A stretch of DNA of 64,000 nucleotides, from the NCBI RefSeq assembly GCF_030145145.1, contig NZ_JAQYWD010000032.1:1-64000 (forward strand), given 5' to 3'. The position numbers and the translations under genes were made by a program. The notes under the pieces were generated by a model that saw only the letters and a program-made list of their open reading frames with translations, had not been told where the DNA came from and ran no database searches. Below, piece by piece: positions 36,759 to 45,397 of the stretch; the first letter of the stretch is position 1; each line of letters opens with the position of its first letter. The DNA is from Desulfobacula sp. GTDB taxonomy: Bacteria; Desulfobacterota; Desulfobacteria; Desulfobacterales; Desulfobacteraceae.

Positions 36759-37952
36759 CTATCTTCCTTCAGGCACAAATTCAATCAACCATATTTCAGG
36801 GGAGAGGGCTTCGTAGCCGCCGATCAACCTCTTGCGAAACGGAGCGGCCTGGATCATGATGGCCTTTCCGTCCTTGCTCCATGAAAAATCCGAGGCAAGA
36901 TAACGCCTACGACCGTTATTGAAACTTGTTACTTTTCGCAGAACACCATCGGCATTTCTTTTGATGTAGAGTTCTGTTTGTAAATCTTTGGCACGAGATT
37001 TAGGTGCCTGCCAGCTAGCATCATGACGGCTGGAAATAAACGCCAGAAATTTCCTATTTGGAGAGAAAAGCCCGTGCTCATCCCATGTTTTGGGGCTGTC
37101 CACTAACTTACGAATATTCCTTCCGCGAGCATTCATCAAATAAATATCATCCACATACGGTGCGCCGTTTTTTGTGTGAGAAAATACAATGGATCCATCC
37201 TCCAAAATCTGGTGGGTTTCGAAAAAGCCGCGATCATCGGCAATGAGGGTTTTAGGGTTTGAAATCTTCGCTGTTCCCGATTTCCTCAAGTCCAGTATTC
37301 CTGAGACAATGCTCCAGCCCTCCCAATGATTTTCTCCGCCTGGCGTGCGGTTTTTCCATTTGGGATTCACGCGACCGGTTGGTGTGCGAGCGGAAAAGAT
37401 AATTGTTTTCCCATCCGGGCTGATCTGGGGATGCAGTGCGGCATGGTTCAGTTTTGTCTTATAAATCAATTCGGCTCCGCTGCCGTCGCGTTTGATGATC
37501 CATATATCATTGTTAATTCCCCATGCCAGGTGATTAAAGAGCATATGCAGAGAATTTTCATTTTCTACCTGGAATATGATGTGCACTCCGTTCGGATGCC
37601 AGACGGGCTGGCCGACAAAGCCTTTGGGCACAGGCGCATTGCAGGTAACACAAAATCTGTCGCTGCCGTCCGGCTGCATAGTATACAGTTCCGTGTTCTT
37701 CGTGGTGTCATCAACAATAGCATCGAAAGCGACCAAATTGTGTTTTACGCCCTTGTACCAATCCAATCGCCCGCCGCTGACAGTAACCTTTTTAGATTGA
37801 ATAGAAACGGCATTGGCAGAACTCGGTGCGAAACATACAGATAAAAATGATAATCCTATGACAATCAGTATGAGAGATAGCTGTTTTAAAGAATGCCTGC
37901 TTTGTAGGATGTCCGTTGTAATAATCTTGTGATGGAAATGTTTAACGTACAT
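36759..37952 (-). CDS. Exported TolB-like (PD40 beta-propeller) protein, probable integron cassette gene
   Basis: The 397-residue protein has a basic N-terminus and a hydrophobic signal segment ending near ANA (about residue 48), then repeated blades such as PQISPDGKTIIFSAR, GLFSPNRKFLAFISSRHD and FSWSKDGKAIMIQAA, as in the PD40/TolB propeller. It would act in the periplasm or outside; no enzyme residues are evident. It is bracketed by attC-like sites at 36661-36719 and 37983-38079, both in its own orientation, so the 1.3-kb unit fits a mobile cassette. A larger exported propeller is an unusual cassette load. Confidence 0.75.
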   Translation of the reverse strand: MYVKHFHHKIITTDILQSRHSLKQLSLILIVIGLSFLSVCFAPSSANAVSIQSKKVTVSGGRLDWYKGVKHNLVAFDAIVDDTTKNTELYTMQPDGSDRFCVTCNAPVPKGFVGQPVWHPNGVHIIFQVENENSLHMLFNHLAWGINNDIWIIKRDGSGAELIYKTKLNHAALHPQISPDGKTIIFSARTPTGRVNPKWKNRTPGGENHWEGWSIVSGILDLRKSGTAKISNPKTLIADDRGFFETHQILEDGSIVFSHTKNGAPYVDDIYLMNARGRNIRKLVDSPKTWDEHGLFSPNRKFLAFISSRHDASWQAPKSRAKDLQTELYIKRNADGVLRKVTSFNNGRRRYLASDFSWSKDGKAIMIQAAPFRKRLIGGYEALSPEIWLIEFVPEGR

Positions 37953-37982
37953 ATAAAGGAACTCCTGTCTTTGAGTGCTAAT

Positions 37983-38079
37983 GCGGATAACCAGCGGGCG
38001 CGAGGTCTTTCAATACACCAAGGAATTATACGTAAATTCGCAGAGTTTTTCCCGTCTAGTTCATCCCGTTGTTAGCCGC
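37983..38079 (-). other. Second attC-like site
   Basis: On the minus strand it starts gcggctaacaacggg and ends cccgctggttatccgc. These ends pair over 16 bases with two interruptions and carry the TAAC/GTTA cores. The central loop is about 65 bases, like the larger attC sites. It precedes the TolB-like gene and overlaps the stop codon of the decayed ORF upstream, the usual position at the end of a cassette gene. Its R' core (gttatcc) fits the consensus less well. Confidence 0.5.
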
Positions 38080-38225
38080 CGCATTCATAATCTATTTGAT
38101 TAAATTCATTTATTGCTGAGTCGATTTCTGAAAAAAGCTGGTCTTCATTCACCTCCAAATTGTCTTTTTTCAGTCTCCTTGCGCAAGTCTCTATGGCTTC
38201 CTTTAAAAAGAATCCCCTTTTTCAT
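38072..38225 (-). pseudogene. Small decayed gene ending in the attC-like site
   Basis: After GGAGG an ATG at 38225 opens a frame MKKGILF that continues, with two single-base shifts at T5 runs, as KEAIETCARRLKKDNLEVNE, DQLF and SEIDSAINEFNQIDYECGG. Its TAA (38072-38074) lies inside the ggctaac core of the attC-like site. About 50 residues when repaired; size and charge resemble antitoxin-type cassette genes but no family is recognised. Confidence 0.5.
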
Positions 38226-38449
38226 GACAGGCTCCTCCGATTTTGCAAGTATTTTTTTATATAAAATACCAACCACATGTATTGAAATTATAAATTTTTT
38301 TTCGTTTCAGGCAAGGACAAATACCACATTCCGTCCATGCCGATTTATAACCCAAACGATATAAGAAACAAACCTTACTATCAACGTTTTTATTCTAGAA
38401 AAATCAAGTCTTTTCTCTTATGAACTTAGCGCGCTATCGCGCGGGTTTT

Positions 38450-38836
38450 TTAGTCTGGAACATATTCCAGTGTCTCTTGATTAAAACCCGGGCAAGCCAA
38501 AACAGGCATAAATTTTTCAAAATATCTGCCTTCAAACTCTGCTATTCCTATCTCAAAATCAATAATTGCTTCGTTCATAACCACTTCAAAATTACACCGA
38601 GAACAACGATAACTGTATCCCTCCATCGGGGGACCGAACTTTTGTTTCCTAAGCGCCGTCACACATTCTCCACCAATGCCCCAATTATCTGTACTGACCT
38701 CGTCAATAACCACAACTATCGTGGCAGGATTTTTATCCAGCACATCCACCAGCAGTTGTGTTGCCCCTTGAATAAGTTTCAGTTTCTGTTCTTTTGTAAC
38801 ATTTTCATCTGTGATTTTAATATTAATGTACGGCAT
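38450..38836 (-). CDS. 4-oxalocrotonate tautomerase-like domain fused to a C-terminal Cys-containing domain
   Basis: ATG 38836 is chosen because AAGGAG precedes it and it places Pro directly after Met (MPYINIKITDENVTKEQK), the catalytic Pro-1 of the tautomerase family. Residues 1-60 match the family through NPATIVVVIDEVSTDNWGIG. Members normally stop near residue 65-75; this one runs on to 128 with CSRCNFEVVMNEAII and later ACPGFNQETLEYV, which may bind metal through Cys. The reaction is unknown. It is divergent from the MFS gene at 38953. Confidence 0.75.
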   Translation of the reverse strand: MPYINIKITDENVTKEQKLKLIQGATQLLVDVLDKNPATIVVVIDEVSTDNWGIGGECVTALRKQKFGPPMEGYSYRCSRCNFEVVMNEAIIDFEIGIAEFEGRYFEKFMPVLACPGFNQETLEYVPD

Positions 38837-38905
38837 CAGCGTTTTTTCTCCTTCCTCAATATTTATTGTCTTCATATGGAAAAATATGATATTCGGCTTT
38901 TGTGC

Positions 38906-38911
38906 TATAAT
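38906..38911 (+). promoter_or_regulatory. Extended -10 promoter element for the MFS gene
   Basis: TGCTATAAT (38903-38911) is a perfect extended -10; the -35 region is weak. Transcription would start near 38918, 35 bases before ATG 38953. Confidence 0.5.
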
Positions 38912-38952
38912 CAATAGAATTAGCAGACCGAAACATCAACAAGGAATCCATA

Positions 38953-40113
38953 ATGAACAAGAGACTTATCTGGTTATTGTCATCAGGCCATCTGGTAACG
39001 GATATAAACCAGGGCGCATTACCCGCCATATTACCGTTTTTAATTGCAAGTTATGATCTTTCCTATACAGCTGCTGCCAGTATTGTTTTTGCAGCCAATG
39101 TCTCATCAAGTATTGTTCAACCCATATTCGGCCATGCTGCAGATAAATTCTCAAAACCATGGTTGTTATCCATTGGTTTGATTTTAGCCGGTTCAGGGAT
39201 TGGCATGACAGGATTGTGTACGAACTATCCCCTGATAATGATGCTGGCGATTATCAGTGGGATCGGCATTGCAGCCTATCATCCGGAAGCAGCCCGGTTG
39301 GTGAACTTTGCTGCTGGTCATCAGAAAAATACCGCCATGAGTTTTTTTGGCGTTGGGGGAACCGTTGGATTTACCATCGGACCTCTTTTAATCACAACAG
39401 CACTTCTGCAATGGGGGTTGAACGGTACACTCCTCCTTATTTTACCGGTTTCCATCATGGCAATAGTGATGACAACTCAATTTCCACAGCTCAAACAACT
39501 CACGGCCATCAAAACGGATCAAACGAAGGGATCCGGGTCTCCTCCTAAGGAAGAAAACTGGTGGGCATTTATACGGTTAACAGTTGTGATCATTGGTCGG
39601 TCCATCATTTTTTATGGGTTAAATACATTTATTCCCATTTATTGGATTCATCACCTGAACCAGTCAAAAGTAATGGGATCACTGGCGCTCACGATTTTTG
39701 CAGGATCGGGTATACTCGGGAATTTAACCGGGGGGAAACTGGCCGATCGATGGGGACAAAAAAAAGTTATCCTGTCAGGTTTTTTGGGCTTAACACTATT
39801 GCTCCCCATCTTTATCTCGATTGATACTGCGCCGATGGCCTTATTTTTAATGATCCCCATCGGGTTTATCTTATATTCCACCTATAGCCCTTCCATTGTA
39901 ATGGGCCAAAACTTTCTGCCGAATCGCGTTGGATTATCTTCGGGTATTACCCTTGGACTGGCTATCTCCATCGGCGGAGCTGCCACACCGGTCATTGGGC
40001 GAATAGCGGATCTATATGGTATCTGGTTTGCCATTGCATTGGTCGCCTGTTTGCCGATATTATTCTTTGCGGTCACAATGAGTTTACCCGAAAGCACCAT
40101 AAAAAAAGCCTGA
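38953..40113 (+). CDS. MFS exporter, fosmidomycin-resistance (Fsr)-like
   Basis: The 386-residue inner-membrane protein has about 12 hydrophobic segments. The opening GHLVTDINQGALPAILPFL and the first loop FGHAADKFSKPW fit the Fsr subgroup of MFS drug exporters, as do AAYHPEAARLVN and SFFGVGGTVGFTIGPLL. The second half repeats the loop as GNLTGGKLADRWGQKK. The natural substrate of Fsr proteins is mostly unknown. The gene is convergent with the FAD oxidoreductase. Confidence 0.82.
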   Translation: MNKRLIWLLSSGHLVTDINQGALPAILPFLIASYDLSYTAAASIVFAANVSSSIVQPIFGHAADKFSKPWLLSIGLILAGSGIGMTGLCTNYPLIMMLAIISGIGIAAYHPEAARLVNFAAGHQKNTAMSFFGVGGTVGFTIGPLLITTALLQWGLNGTLLLILPVSIMAIVMTTQFPQLKQLTAIKTDQTKGSGSPPKEENWWAFIRLTVVIIGRSIIFYGLNTFIPIYWIHHLNQSKVMGSLALTIFAGSGILGNLTGGKLADRWGQKKVILSGFLGLTLLLPIFISIDTAPMALFLMIPIGFILYSTYSPSIVMGQNFLPNRVGLSSGITLGLAISIGGAATPVIGRIADLYGIWFAIALVACLPILFFAVTMSLPESTIKKA

Positions 40114-40140
40114 CCCGGTCGATTAAAGCTAACGCTGGTA

Positions 40141-41421
40141 TTAAATCAGACGTTGGGCCAAATGATACATGCGGGAACCGGTCTCATAAAAAAGCCCTCT
40201 TAATCCCCGCATGAAAACAGGGGTTATTTTCGACACAGGCAAAGGAATCTCCTCAGGTGAGCCTCCCATCATGTATGTAGCCAGTAACTTCCCAAACACC
40301 GTGCCCGGGCCAATCCCCCGACCATTGTAACAGGTAACCATGGCCAGATTTTCCCCCAGGATATGGAAACGGGGAATATGGTTGGTGGTCATGGCGATCC
40401 GTCCATACCAGGCATATTCCAGATCCACCGTTCCGATCTGGGGAAACACCTTTTTAATACTTCTCAGGGCCCAGGCTCGGTTCAGTCCCATGGCAAAGTC
40501 TTCCAAATTTCCAACACTTCCCACAATCAACCGCCCCAGGGCATCAAGGCGATAGGAAGAAAGAATCAAGTTCGTGTCCCAGGCTCCATTCCGGCCGGGT
40601 AAAACCGTCTCTAATATCTCTTTGCCAAGGGGACTTGTTGCAAATTGAAAATAATTAAAGGGCACCATATTCCGGATCTGGTGTTTAAAGGCTGCCTCGG
40701 GATATCCCTGGACCGCAATGATGACGGCGTTGGAAAGGACAGACCCCCCAGGGGTTGTGAGACGCCAGGCGTTGCCGTCTCTTTCCAGTGATGTCACCGG
40801 GGACCTGGCATATATTTGGGCACCTTCATCCAGGGCAGCCCTGGCCAAACCATAGGCATAGGCCAGAGGTTGAATCGTGCCGGCCCGTTCGTCCAGCAAG
40901 GCTCCGATATATGCCTTGCTGCCTGTTTTTTCCGCGGCTTCATCCCGCTCCAGGAGCCGGACAGGCGCGCCACGTTCCACCCATTGTTTTTCCCGCCGTT
41001 GAAGGGCCTTATAACCGATTTTGGAATCAGCGCAGTGAAGGGTGCCATGCCGCCACGCTTCACACGGGATCTTGTATTTTTCAATGAGTCCGAAAACCAG
41101 GTCCGGAGAAGCCCCCAGGATATCAATCAGACGTTGCCCATGATCCGGGCCCACCAATTTGATCACATCTTCAGGCATAAGCCAGAGTCCGGCGTTGACA
41201 AGCCCCACATTCCGACCTGCCCCACCAAATCCCACATCATTGGCTTCAAGCACGATGGAAGATTTCCCGGCCAGGGACAAATGGAGGGCTGAGGACAGCC
41301 CGGTATATCCGCCACCGATAATGGCCACCTCTGTCTTGTGTTCTCCCACAAGGGAGGTCAGTGAGGGTTTTCCCGATGCAGTGGCAGCCCAGAGGCCGTT
41401 ATTGATATTGGTGTCTTTCAT
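40141..41421 (-). CDS. FAD-dependent amine/amino acid oxidoreductase (DAO family)
   Basis: The 426-residue flavoprotein has the dinucleotide-binding VAIIGGGYTGLSSALHLSLAG near residue 30 and GGAGRNVGLVNAGLW next to it, as in DadA/glycine oxidase/PuuB-like enzymes. A late YNGRGIGPGTVFGKLLA is the second FAD-contact motif. GGGGG precedes ATG 41421. There is no membrane segment. It follows a phytochelatin-synthase-like gene by 127 AT-rich bases. The substrate, an amine or amino acid, cannot be told. Confidence 0.8.
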   Translation of the reverse strand: MKDTNINNGLWAATASGKPSLTSLVGEHKTEVAIIGGGYTGLSSALHLSLAGKSSIVLEANDVGFGGAGRNVGLVNAGLWLMPEDVIKLVGPDHGQRLIDILGASPDLVFGLIEKYKIPCEAWRHGTLHCADSKIGYKALQRREKQWVERGAPVRLLERDEAAEKTGSKAYIGALLDERAGTIQPLAYAYGLARAALDEGAQIYARSPVTSLERDGNAWRLTTPGGSVLSNAVIIAVQGYPEAAFKHQIRNMVPFNYFQFATSPLGKEILETVLPGRNGAWDTNLILSSYRLDALGRLIVGSVGNLEDFAMGLNRAWALRSIKKVFPQIGTVDLEYAWYGRIAMTTNHIPRFHILGENLAMVTCYNGRGIGPGTVFGKLLATYMMGGSPEEIPLPVSKITPVFMRGLRGLFYETGSRMYHLAQRLI

Positions 41422-41548
41422 TCTGCCCCCTGAAAATTTGAAAGTTTTTTTGTTAAATAACAGATCTATTTTTGTTAAATTTTAACACTATTTTTATGGT
41501 ATACCAAAAAATTATGGACAGGGGAAAATTTTAATGCACACATGTGGA

Positions 41549-42307
41549 TCAAACCCGGATAAAGACATATCCGCCTTCAGCATATCCGAACCACCGGAAG
41601 AACGGATTGTAATTGCTTGACAATCCTTTATAAAAAACATCAAAGGAAACGTCATAGGGATAGGCTTGAGTCGTATCAACATCCAGGAGGGTGACCTTTC
41701 CCGATACCGCATCAAACCCGCCCACCGGGGAAATATGGGGGATGTGAAGATCCTGGATAAAACAGCCCTGGTCAAAATGGGAAATGATCAGGCAATTGCC
41801 CTGGGTTTCAAACTGTTCAAGCCTTGACCGCAGCCGGCTTTTGAATTGTTTTGACTTGACAGGATCCCGGGTTGCCTGAACGGTCTCCAGGGATCGATAT
41901 CGAATCCCACAGGCCTTGAGGCTGTCCTTCACCACCTGATTCAACAGGGCAAGCGGAAGCCCCCTTCGGCCTTTATAGCCGGTATCACTCATCCGCTCCT
42001 TCCAGTGAGCGATGTTCACCTTTTCAAGCAGGTCCTGCTGGCTTAAGGGCACCCCTTTTACAGCCGATTGTCTGTCAAGAAGGGTATTCACCACAGACGC
42101 AATGGACGCCACAGAGCAGGCAGAATCATGGAATTGCTTGACATGGTGCCGGAACAATCCGTCTTTCACGAAATTACCGGTACGGTGATAGGGAGTTTTC
42201 ACATAAACGGCCTGGTCCCCCCCAAAAGCGCCCTTTTGCGTAAATTTTTGGAACAGGTACTGAATATAAAGATACGGGCGGATCACCCATTTCAAAAAAA
42301 CCATCAT
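41549..42307 (-). CDS. Phytochelatin-synthase-like cysteine peptidase
   Basis: The 252-residue protein has the papain-clan layout of bacterial phytochelatin synthase homologues: Cys in FHDSACSVASIASVVNTLL, His in HISPVGGFDAVSG, and Asp in LLDVDTTQAYPY. Plant enzymes join glutathione-derived units, whereas short bacterial ones mainly remove glycine from glutathione or act as peptidases. The N-terminal 25 residues are hydrophobic and basic and may anchor it at the membrane. It starts seven bases after uvrA and is probably co-transcribed with it. Confidence 0.78.
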   Translation of the reverse strand: MMVFLKWVIRPYLYIQYLFQKFTQKGAFGGDQAVYVKTPYHRTGNFVKDGLFRHHVKQFHDSACSVASIASVVNTLLDRQSAVKGVPLSQQDLLEKVNIAHWKERMSDTGYKGRRGLPLALLNQVVKDSLKACGIRYRSLETVQATRDPVKSKQFKSRLRSRLEQFETQGNCLIISHFDQGCFIQDLHIPHISPVGGFDAVSGKVTLLDVDTTQAYPYDVSFDVFYKGLSSNYNPFFRWFGYAEGGYVFIRV

Positions 42308-42313
42308 CGTCTC

Positions 42314-45256
42314 TCAGTTTCCCTTGGGATTCAATATTTTTTTTAAATAATGACCCGTATAGCTTTTAGAGGATCCTGCAATTTTTTCCGGTGGACCCTG
42401 GGCAATAATTTCTCCCCCGCTGCTGCCCCCTTCAGGCCCAAGGTCAATAATCCAGTCTGCGGTTTTGATGACATCCATGTTGTGTTCAATGATGATCACT
42501 GTATTTCCTGAATCCGTCAGACGGGCGAGCACGTTCAGCAGCAGCTTGATATCCTGAAAATGAAGTCCTGTGGTGGGTTCATCAAGAATATACAGGGTTT
42601 CCCCGGTATCCCGCTTGGCCAGTTCCCGGGCAAGCTTGATTCTCTGGGCCTCTCCCCCGGAAAGGGTGGTGGCGGCCTGTCCGAGTTTGATATAAGACAG
42701 CCCCACATCCATTAAGGTATCCAGGATATTTGTAATTTTCGGATGGCTGGCAAACAATTCCCTTGCCTGGAGAACAGACAGGTCAAGAATATCGGAAATG
42801 GAATGATCCTTATACACGATTTCAAGGGTGGCCCGGTTAAAGCGTTTTCCATGACAGAGGTCACACGGCACAAACACATCCGCTAAAAAATGCATTTCCA
42901 CCTTGATATAACCATCCCCTTTACAGGCCTCGCACCTGCCACCCTTGACATTAAAAGAATATCTTCCTTTCTTATATCCCCGGGCCTTTGATTCCGGCAG
43001 CAGGGCGAAAAAATCCCGAACATGGTCAAACACCTTGGTATAGGTGGCCGGGTTGCTGCGGGGGGTTCGACCAATGGGTTTCTGGTCAATGTTAATAATC
43101 TTGTTCAAATGGGAGAGCCCTTTAATGGTGCCATGCCGCCCCACGGTCATTTGTGAATCATGCAGTTTCACCGCCAGGGCGGGATACAGGATCTGGTTGA
43201 TCAGGGTTGATTTTCCAGCACCTGACACACCGGTAACAGCCACCAGGAGTCCCAGGGGGATTTTCACTGAAATATGTTTCAGGTTATTTTCATGGGCATT
43301 GACAATGGTGACCCATTTGTTCCCCTGACTGGCCGGACGTTTCCTTTTTTCAGGAATGTCTATTCGCTCTTTACCGGTTAAAAACTTACCGGTGATGGAC
43401 AGGGGGTTTTGTTTAATCTGATCCGGCGTTCCCTGGGCCACAATCTGACCGCCAAGATGGCCTGCCCCGGGACCGATATCCACGATCCAGTCGGACTCCT
43501 CCATGGTTTCCTGGTCATGTTCTACAATGATCAGGGTATTGCCGATATCCCTTAGATGGTGAAGGGTCTTCAGCAATTTGATATTATCCCGCTGATGCAG
43601 TCCAATGGACGGTTCATCCAGGATATAAAGGACCCCGGTAAGCTCTGATCCCACCTGGGAGGCAAGCCGAATTCTCTGGGATTCCCCGCCGGAAAGGGTC
43701 GGGCCGCTCCTGTCCAGGGACAGGTAATCCAGCCCCACATTTACCAGGAACCCAAGCCGGTCTGAGATTTCCTTGAGCAATTCTTCAGCAATCAGCCGTT
43801 TATTTCCCGTCAGGTGCAGTCCATTGATAAAATCAAAGGCCTCCCTTACGGTCATGGCGGTCACATCAATAATGGATTGTTCATGGATGTGAACATGGAG
43901 CACTTCCTTTTTCAGACGTCTGCCCTGGCAGGCAGGACATGTGCTGGCGGTCATGAATGCAGAATAGTATTTTTTCTGTCCTTCAGACTGGGTCTCCCGG
44001 TATCGCCGCATCAACGTATGAATCAACCCTTCATGGGTTCGGGTAAATTCCCCCTGGATCTTGACGGAATGCCAGTTGACGGTCATCTCTCGATCTTTTG
44101 AGCCATACAGAAGCAGATCCCGGTCTTTTTGGGGTAATTCTTTCCAGGGAACATCAAAGTTGATGCCCCATTGTTTCTCCATGGCCGTGAGCTGGCTCAT
44201 TCCCCAGGAATTGTTATTCGGATACCGGGGATGCTTGATAAAATAATTCTTCCACGGGATAACGGCTCCCTGTCGGATCGTCAATGCCGTTTTGGGAACA
44301 ATCTTATCCGGATCCATGGACAGCAGGGTGCCAATCCCATTGCAGTCCGGGCACATGCCCAGGGGTGAATTAAACGAAAAAATCTGGGGGCCCAGTTCCG
44401 GGTATGCCACCCCGCAGCAGGATCTTGCCTCGCTCATTTTAAGGTCTTCTCTGCCCAGCACATGGACAATGATCTGCCCGCTGCCAAGGGTGAGGGCACC
44501 CTCCACTGAATCGGTCAGCCGCACCGCAAATTCCGGGGTATGGATAATCTTCAGACGGTCCACCACCACTTCGATATGGTGTTTTTTGTTTCTGGCAAGG
44601 GCCTGGACATTTTCAAGGTCCTGGACAACCCCATCCACCCGGACCCTGGCATACCCCTGTTTTTTCAACTCTTCAAGTCTTTCTCGATGCTCGCCCTTCC
44701 GGTTTTCCACAATGGGGGCAAGGACCAGGATTTTAGACGCTTGCGGAAGGGTCAGGATCTGGGACACCATGCTCTGGGCATTGCCCCGGCCGACCTTTTC
44801 CCCGCAATGATAGCAATACTGGGTGCCGACCCGGGCAAACAACACCCTCAGATAATCATAAATTTCCGTAATGGTTCCCACAGTGGACCTGGGGTTCTTG
44901 CTGGCGGCTTTCTGTTCAATGGCAATGGTGGGGGAAAGCCCCCGGATGGTGTCATATTTGGGCTTTTCCATCTGACCGATAAACTGCCGGGCATAGGAAG
45001 AAAGCGACTCAACATACCGGCGCTGACCTTCAGCAAAAATCGTATCAAAGGCGAGACTTGACTTCCCGGACCCGGATACCCCGGTAAAAATCACCATCTT
45101 TTTCTTGGGGATATCGATATCAATATTTTTAAGGTTATGTTCCCTGGCACCCTTGACAATAATCCTGTCAAGTTCCCTGGACATTGACCCTGTCCTGACA
45201 TCGCCGTCACCTGCTGTTTCCACCATTGAGACACACACTGAACTGCCATTTTTCAT
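42314..45256 (-). CDS. uvrA: Excinuclease ABC subunit A
   Basis: UvrA is the damage-recognition ATPase of nucleotide excision repair and acts with UvrB as a dimer. The 980 residues include two Walker A sites (GVSGSGKSSLAFDT, GVSGAGKSTLINQ), two ABC signatures (LSGGESQRIRLASQ, LSGGEAQRIKLAREL) and zinc-binding Cys pairs (CPDCNGIG, CPACQGRR, CEACKGDG with CDLCHGKR). The usual N-terminus corresponds to MSRELDRIIVKGAREHNLKN, so ATG 45184 (956 residues) may be the true start; ATG 45256 adds 24 non-conserved residues. It is divergent from tilS. Confidence 0.95.
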   Translation of the reverse strand: MKNGSSVCVSMVETAGDGDVRTGSMSRELDRIIVKGAREHNLKNIDIDIPKKKMVIFTGVSGSGKSSLAFDTIFAEGQRRYVESLSSYARQFIGQMEKPKYDTIRGLSPTIAIEQKAASKNPRSTVGTITEIYDYLRVLFARVGTQYCYHCGEKVGRGNAQSMVSQILTLPQASKILVLAPIVENRKGEHRERLEELKKQGYARVRVDGVVQDLENVQALARNKKHHIEVVVDRLKIIHTPEFAVRLTDSVEGALTLGSGQIIVHVLGREDLKMSEARSCCGVAYPELGPQIFSFNSPLGMCPDCNGIGTLLSMDPDKIVPKTALTIRQGAVIPWKNYFIKHPRYPNNNSWGMSQLTAMEKQWGINFDVPWKELPQKDRDLLLYGSKDREMTVNWHSVKIQGEFTRTHEGLIHTLMRRYRETQSEGQKKYYSAFMTASTCPACQGRRLKKEVLHVHIHEQSIIDVTAMTVREAFDFINGLHLTGNKRLIAEELLKEISDRLGFLVNVGLDYLSLDRSGPTLSGGESQRIRLASQVGSELTGVLYILDEPSIGLHQRDNIKLLKTLHHLRDIGNTLIIVEHDQETMEESDWIVDIGPGAGHLGGQIVAQGTPDQIKQNPLSITGKFLTGKERIDIPEKRKRPASQGNKWVTIVNAHENNLKHISVKIPLGLLVAVTGVSGAGKSTLINQILYPALAVKLHDSQMTVGRHGTIKGLSHLNKIINIDQKPIGRTPRSNPATYTKVFDHVRDFFALLPESKARGYKKGRYSFNVKGGRCEACKGDGYIKVEMHFLADVFVPCDLCHGKRFNRATLEIVYKDHSISDILDLSVLQARELFASHPKITNILDTLMDVGLSYIKLGQAATTLSGGEAQRIKLARELAKRDTGETLYILDEPTTGLHFQDIKLLLNVLARLTDSGNTVIIIEHNMDVIKTADWIIDLGPEGGSSGGEIIAQGPPEKIAGSSKSYTGHYLKKILNPKGN

Positions 45257-45397
45257 ACGCCTTTTTACACTCCTGACCTGCCGGTTCTAATCCTTATCGT
45301 GACACAAAACAATAAGCATGGCAGGGATAAAAGTAAAGTTACTGAATCGTAAAAATCAAATTGCTTTTAGGGTGCTGCATTTGATACTATTAACACA

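Noticed and set aside
44292-45061. Overlapping 170-residue plus-strand frames within uvrA
   Set aside because: They are antisense shadows of a highly conserved gene with low-complexity translations.
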